The notes beneath the pieces were generated by a model. The model worked only from the letters and a program-made list of their open reading frames with translations, had not been told where the DNA came from and made no database searches. A DNA stretch of 8,710 bases from an uncultured Blautia sp. (lineage in GTDB: Bacteria; Bacillota; Clostridia; Lachnospirales; Lachnospiraceae), in contig UQLX01000055.1 of assembly GCA_900541985.1 (NCBI GenBank), forward strand, positions 1 through 8,710. Reading direction: 5' to 3'. Position numbers and translations under genes: made by a program. Shown one piece after another: positions 6,577 through 8,710 of this stretch (positions within the stretch are counted from its first letter, which is position 1; each line of letters opens with the position of its first letter).

Positions 6577-7581
6577 ATGGGAATTTTATCAGGAATTTTT
6601 AAATCAAGGGATAAGCCTCAGAATGCTACATCTGGCAGTGCATACCGATTCTTTATCGGTGGCAGTTCCAGTGGTAAGAATGTCAATGAGCGTTCTGCCA
6701 TGCAGATGACGGCGGTTTACTCTTGTGTACGTATTCTATCTGAAGCAGTAGCGAGTTTACCGTTACATGTTTATAAATACAATGACGAAGGTGGTAAGGA
6801 AAAAGCGGTGAAACATCCGCTTTATTTTTTGCTCCATGATGAACCGAATCCGGAAATGACTTCCTTTGTATTCAGGGAGACATTGATGACGCATTTGCTT
6901 CTTTGGGGGAACGCGTATGCCCAGATTATTCGAAATGGTAAAGGTGAAATCGTAGCTCTGTATCCACTGATGCCGAATCGAATGACGGTGGACAGGGATG
7001 AGAAAGGTCAACTTTATTATCAATATAATACGAGCAAAGATGATGCGCCGACCATGAATGGAAGCATGGTGAATCTGAAGCCATCGGATGTGCTTCATGG
7101 TGCAGGAAAGCCGCTTGGTATCTTTGCAGAGGAAGGTGGAGCTCAGGTTGGTGTAACTACTGCAAGTGCAACAGAAATTACTGCCGATGAGATTATCAAT
7201 CTTATTTATGCATTAAAACGTCCTTACCGTAAGAAAGCAAAATTTATTATGAATGACCAGACAATCGCTGTTCTCCGTAAATTAAAAGATGAAAATGGCC
7301 AGTACTTATGGCAGCCATCTTTACAGGCAGGAGAGCCGGACAGACTCTTAGGTTATGAAGTGATGACTTCTGCCTATGTTCCAGTAATCGCATCCGGTAA
7401 GCCTGTTATTGCTTTTGGTGATTTCAGCTACTACAATATCGGTGACCGTGGAGTTCGTTCTTTCGCAGAACTTAAGGAACTCTTTGCTGGAAACGGTATG
7501 GTTGGCTTTGTAGCTAAAGAACGTGTGGATGGTAAGTTAGTACTTGCCGAAGCAGTTCAGGTACTTAAGATGGGTGCCTAA
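6577..7581 (+). pseudogene. In-frame fusion of phage portal N-terminus and major capsid C-terminus
   Basis: The 334-residue ORF reads as two different phage proteins. Residues 1 to about 174 are the N-terminus of an HK97-type portal protein: AMQMTAVYSCVRILSEAVAS, LPLHVYKY, HPLYFLLHDEPNPEM, LWGNAYAQIIRNGKGE and finally KPSDVLH, which in intact portals is followed by a glycine-rich IPG segment. From Gly175 onward (GAGKPLGIFAEEGGAQVGV) the sequence is the C-terminal part of an HK97-type major capsid protein: EIINLIYALKRPYRKKAKFI, LLGYEVMTSAYVP, GDFSYYNIGDRGV. The missing parts are the portal C-terminal half, the head maturation protease normally between these genes, and the capsid N-terminal half with the scaffold-like delta domain. 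The junction is near base 7099. AAGGAGG at 6560-6566 gives a normal RBS. The fused protein cannot serve as portal or capsid. No frameshift or stop follows the junction. Confidence 0.88.
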
Positions 7582-7593
7582 TCTAGGTGGTTT

Positions 7594-7621
7594 GATGGTG
7601 TCGGTTTATTCCGGCACCATC
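7594..7621 (+). terminator. Hairpin after the capsid-derived ORF (weak terminator or attenuator)
   Basis: GATGGTGTCGG (7594-7604) pairs with CCGGCACCATC (7611-7621) over 11 bases with one G-U, around a 6-base loop. It is followed by TTAAAA rather than a T-run, so termination may be partial. Hairpins behind phage major capsid genes are common. A small GCAAC...GTTGC stem (7629-7643) follows. Confidence 0.5.
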
Positions 7622-7665
7622 TTAAAACGCAACAAAATGTTGCTTGACAGAAAGGTGGTGGAAAC

Positions 7666-8157
7666 ATGGTAGTGACTCTGAATGAAATGAGAAATTATCT
7701 TCGTGTGGATGGGATTGTGCGTGGAATTCGTGCCTGTATTAGTAAAGTAAAAAATGCGGTAACGGATGTGGCGAATACGATTCGCTCTTACTTACATTTC
7801 TCTGTTCCGGATGAAGGACCGCTGACAGACTATGAAAGCTGGATGCCAGATTTTATGAATGGATTGGCAAAAGGGATTGAGAAAAGCAAGAGTATGGTCA
7901 CAAAAGCTGTGGATGGCCTCGCTTCGGACATGGTCGTCAGTCCACAGGTGGCAACTGCGGGATATGCAAATAGTCGCAATACGACTATTTCGGCAGATAG
8001 CATAGCAGGAATCACATCAGCAATTGCAGAAGCTTTTGGAAAGATGAACGCTCAGAATGGAGATATTGTAATTCCAATTTATCTTGGCGGAACAATGCTT
8101 GATGAAATGATTGTCGATGCTCAGCAGAGAACGAATTTAAGAAGTGGAGGAAGGTAG
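7666..8157 (+). pseudogene. In-frame fusion of head-tail connector N-terminus and tape measure C-terminus
   Basis: The 163-residue ORF starts with MVVTLNEMRNYLRVDG, the start of a gp6-like head-tail connector (DNA packaging) protein. From about residue 17 it continues as the C-terminal end of a tail tape measure protein: SKVKNAVTDVANTIRSYLHF, SVPDEGPLTDYESWMPDFM, GLAKGIEKSKSM and a C-terminal GDIVIPIYLGGTMLDEMIV segment. The junction lies near base 7711. Intact phages have several genes between these points (rest of the connector, head closure, tail completion, major tail protein, chaperones and most of the tape measure gene), so a deletion of several kilobases is inferred. AAAGGTGG (7651-7658) is a good RBS 7 bases before ATG. 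The frame stays open to TAG 8155-8157. The protein cannot measure tails; the connector part is too short to fold. Confidence 0.8.
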
Positions 8158-8158
8158 C

Positions 8159-8470
8159 ATGGCATTTTTTGAATATTTGAAATTTGACGGAACTGTACTT
8201 CCACTTCCTGATTCTTATGAAGTGACATTGTCGGCAGTGGAAGCAGACAGTAGTGGAGAGACGGAGGCAGGAACTGTACAAAGAGATGTGGTCAGACATG
8301 GTGTGGTGAATATCGCAGTGGCATTCTCAGTAACTGCTAAGTGGTTGAAGGCATTGACCGGGTATTCTAAAAAAGATAAGTTGTCTGTGGAATACTTTGA
8401 TACAGAAACCGCTGAGATGAAGAGTACGGAAATGTATATTGAAGGGTTTAAGGCAATGTCATTTACTTAA
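8159..8470 (+). CDS. Small phage tail protein (DUF6711-like), possibly shortened
   Basis: This 103-residue protein starts at ATG 8159, one base after the preceding stop; GGAGG at 8146-8150 inside the previous gene is the RBS. The upstream in-frame GTG at 8144 is less likely. The sequence (FDGTVLPLPDSYEVTLSAVE, then TVQRDVVRHGVVNIAVAF, then SVEYFDTETAEMKSTEMYI) resembles the small beta-rich tail component encoded just after the tape measure gene in clostridial siphophages. I think it belongs to the DUF6711 type, from memory. It ends abruptly in EGFKAMSFT; related proteins in my recollection continue with a short extra strand, so the last part may be deleted. It is followed directly by a strong terminator. 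Confidence 0.65.
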   Translation: MAFFEYLKFDGTVLPLPDSYEVTLSAVEADSSGETEAGTVQRDVVRHGVVNIAVAFSVTAKWLKALTGYSKKDKLSVEYFDTETAEMKSTEMYIEGFKAMSFT

Positions 8471-8506
8471 GGGAATTCCTGACAAAATAGGGAATTCTCT
8501 TTTTTT
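8469..8506 (+). terminator. Rho-independent terminator at the end of the prophage remnant
   Basis: Bases 8469-8479 (AAGGGAATTCC) pair with 8491-8501 (GGAATTCTCTT) over 11 bases with one G-U, around a loop of about 10 bases. A run of T to 8506 follows. It overlaps the last stop codon by two bases. Confidence 0.88.
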
Positions 8507-8528
8507 CTACCAGTAACTCAAATTTTAC

Positions 8529-8543
8529 TTGACAATACGTCAA
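8529..8543. repeat. Short inverted repeat TTGAC-N5-GTCAA
   Basis: Perfect 5-base arms around AATAC. It sits between two copies of TCAAATTT (8518-8525 and 8540-8547). TTGACA at 8529-8534 looks like a -35 element but no -10 follows at the right distance. It is probably part of the insertion-sequence end region. Confidence 0.35.
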
Positions 8544-8551
8544 ATTTGTGC

Positions 8552-8585
8552 GGCTTTTTTCTGTTCAATGAATCAGAAAAAAGCC
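8552..8585. repeat. Perfect 12-base inverted repeat upstream of the transposase
   Basis: GGCTTTTTTCTG (8552-8563) and CAGAAAAAAGCC (8574-8585) are exact complements around a 10-base loop. No T-run follows on either strand, so it is not a classical terminator. It lies within the untranslated left end of the insertion sequence and may block transcription entering from outside. Confidence 0.7.
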
Positions 8586-8587
8586 AA

Positions 8588-8620
8588 TTAGTTAAGAGAT
8601 GTTTCTGTTCACTTAACTAA
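8588..8620 (+). promoter_or_regulatory. Inverted repeat adjoining the transposase RBS
   Basis: TTAGTTAAG (8588-8596) and CTTAACTAA (8612-8620) are exact complements around a 15-base loop. The right arm runs straight into GGAGG (8621-8625) and shares the two A of AAGGAGG. In an RNA the stem would sit against the ribosome binding site and could limit transposase translation; as DNA it could be an operator. Confidence 0.5.
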
Positions 8621-8630
8621 GGAGGCAAAA

Positions 8631-8710
8631 ATGATGTATTCAACTTTTGTAAAACAAATACTTATGGATTCAATCCATAAACTTTCTCAGACACCTGAAA
8701 ATTATGCAGT
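8631..8710 (+). CDS. Transposase, IS4-like, N-terminal fragment (runs off the window)
   Basis: ATG 8631 is preceded by AAGGAGG (8619-8625) at 5 bases; a second ATG at 8634 is at 8 bases and is equally possible. The 26 visible codons contain KQILMDSIHKLSQTPENYAV, which resembles the start of IS4-family DDE transposases of Firmicutes, where a 'PEDF..NP..DFTRNRK' segment follows. That confirming segment lies beyond the window, so the family call is tentative. The gene is truncated only by the window edge. Confidence 0.55.
   Translation, partial: MMYSTFVKQILMDSIHKLSQTPENYA

Larger units (their letters stand above)
4696..8470 (+). mobile_element. Reduced HK97-type siphophage prophage remnant
   Basis: Gene order follows the classical head-tail cluster: terminase large subunit, portal, capsid, head-tail connector, tape measure, small tail protein. 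Three large losses are visible: the terminase N-terminus, everything between mid-portal and mid-capsid, and everything between the start of the connector gene and the end of the tape measure gene. A complete toxin-antitoxin pair is retained between terminase and portal. The remnant is flanked on the left by unassigned sequence and on the right by an insertion-sequence end. It cannot make particles as it stands. Confidence 0.85.
8552..8710 (+). mobile_element. Left end of an insertion sequence, probably IS4 type (continues past window)
   Basis: The evidence is a transposase start with RBS at 8631, preceded by two perfect inverted repeats in a noncoding leader that begins right after the phage terminator. 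The exact outer end is not identifiable; it probably lies between 8507 and 8552. The right end and any target duplication are outside the window. Confidence 0.5.

Noticed and set aside
6763..7098. Minus-strand ORF of 111 codons inside the portal-capsid fusion
   Set aside because: It is a shadow of the well-supported plus-strand coding sequence, with unnatural composition.
8529..8560. Promoter with TTGACA at 8529 for the transposase
   Set aside because: No -10 hexamer at 16-18 bases; the position is occupied by the GGCTTTTTTCTG repeat arm.
1..8710. CRISPR array, rRNA or tRNA genes
   Set aside because: No regularly spaced direct repeats and no RNA gene signatures seen on either strand.

Overview
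The window looks like accessory DNA from a low-to-mid GC Gram-positive gut Clostridium (Lachnospiraceae-like). This is an inference from strong AAGGAGG ribosome binding sites, codon use, tandem large serine recombinases of the type carried by clostridial conjugative elements, and an HK97-type siphophage gene set with clostridial-looking sequences. I cannot name the species. Almost every gene is on the + strand, and the window is a mosaic of at least three mobile elements in different stages of decay.

Left part (1-4302): the 3' end of an unrecognised, coiled-coil-rich gene, probably element-borne, ends at a good terminator (535-570). A sigma-70-type promoter (627-655) then drives a complete AAA ATPase of the DUF4143 family (702-1955). 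Its stop codon directly touches the ATG of a headless large serine recombinase (1956-2765), which overlaps by 4 bases a full-length large serine recombinase (2762-4228). The three genes read as one operon. A short open tail of another gene follows in a different frame (4177-4302), which may be the edge of a disrupted target gene.

Middle (about 4303-4695): a stretch of roughly 390 bases with a strong hairpin at its left end. I cannot assign it a gene. It separates the recombinase side from the prophage side.

Right part (about 4696-8470): a drastically reduced prophage. The order of a head-tail gene cluster is kept (terminase large subunit, portal, capsid, head-tail connector, tape measure, small tail protein), but internal deletions have compressed it to under 4 kb. 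The terminase lacks its ATPase half. Portal N-terminus and capsid C-terminus are fused in frame in one ORF, and a connector N-terminus and tape-measure C-terminus are fused in frame in another. Between terminase and portal sits an intact RelB/DinJ-ParE/RelE toxin-antitoxin pair with its own promoter, an 11-bp inverted-repeat operator and its own terminator. It looks like the only fully functional unit of this region. It may be a phage moron, and it may help to hold the remnant in place.

Right edge (about 8507-8710): after the last phage terminator comes the left end of what looks like an IS4-type insertion sequence, with two perfect inverted repeats and the first 26 codons of a transposase.
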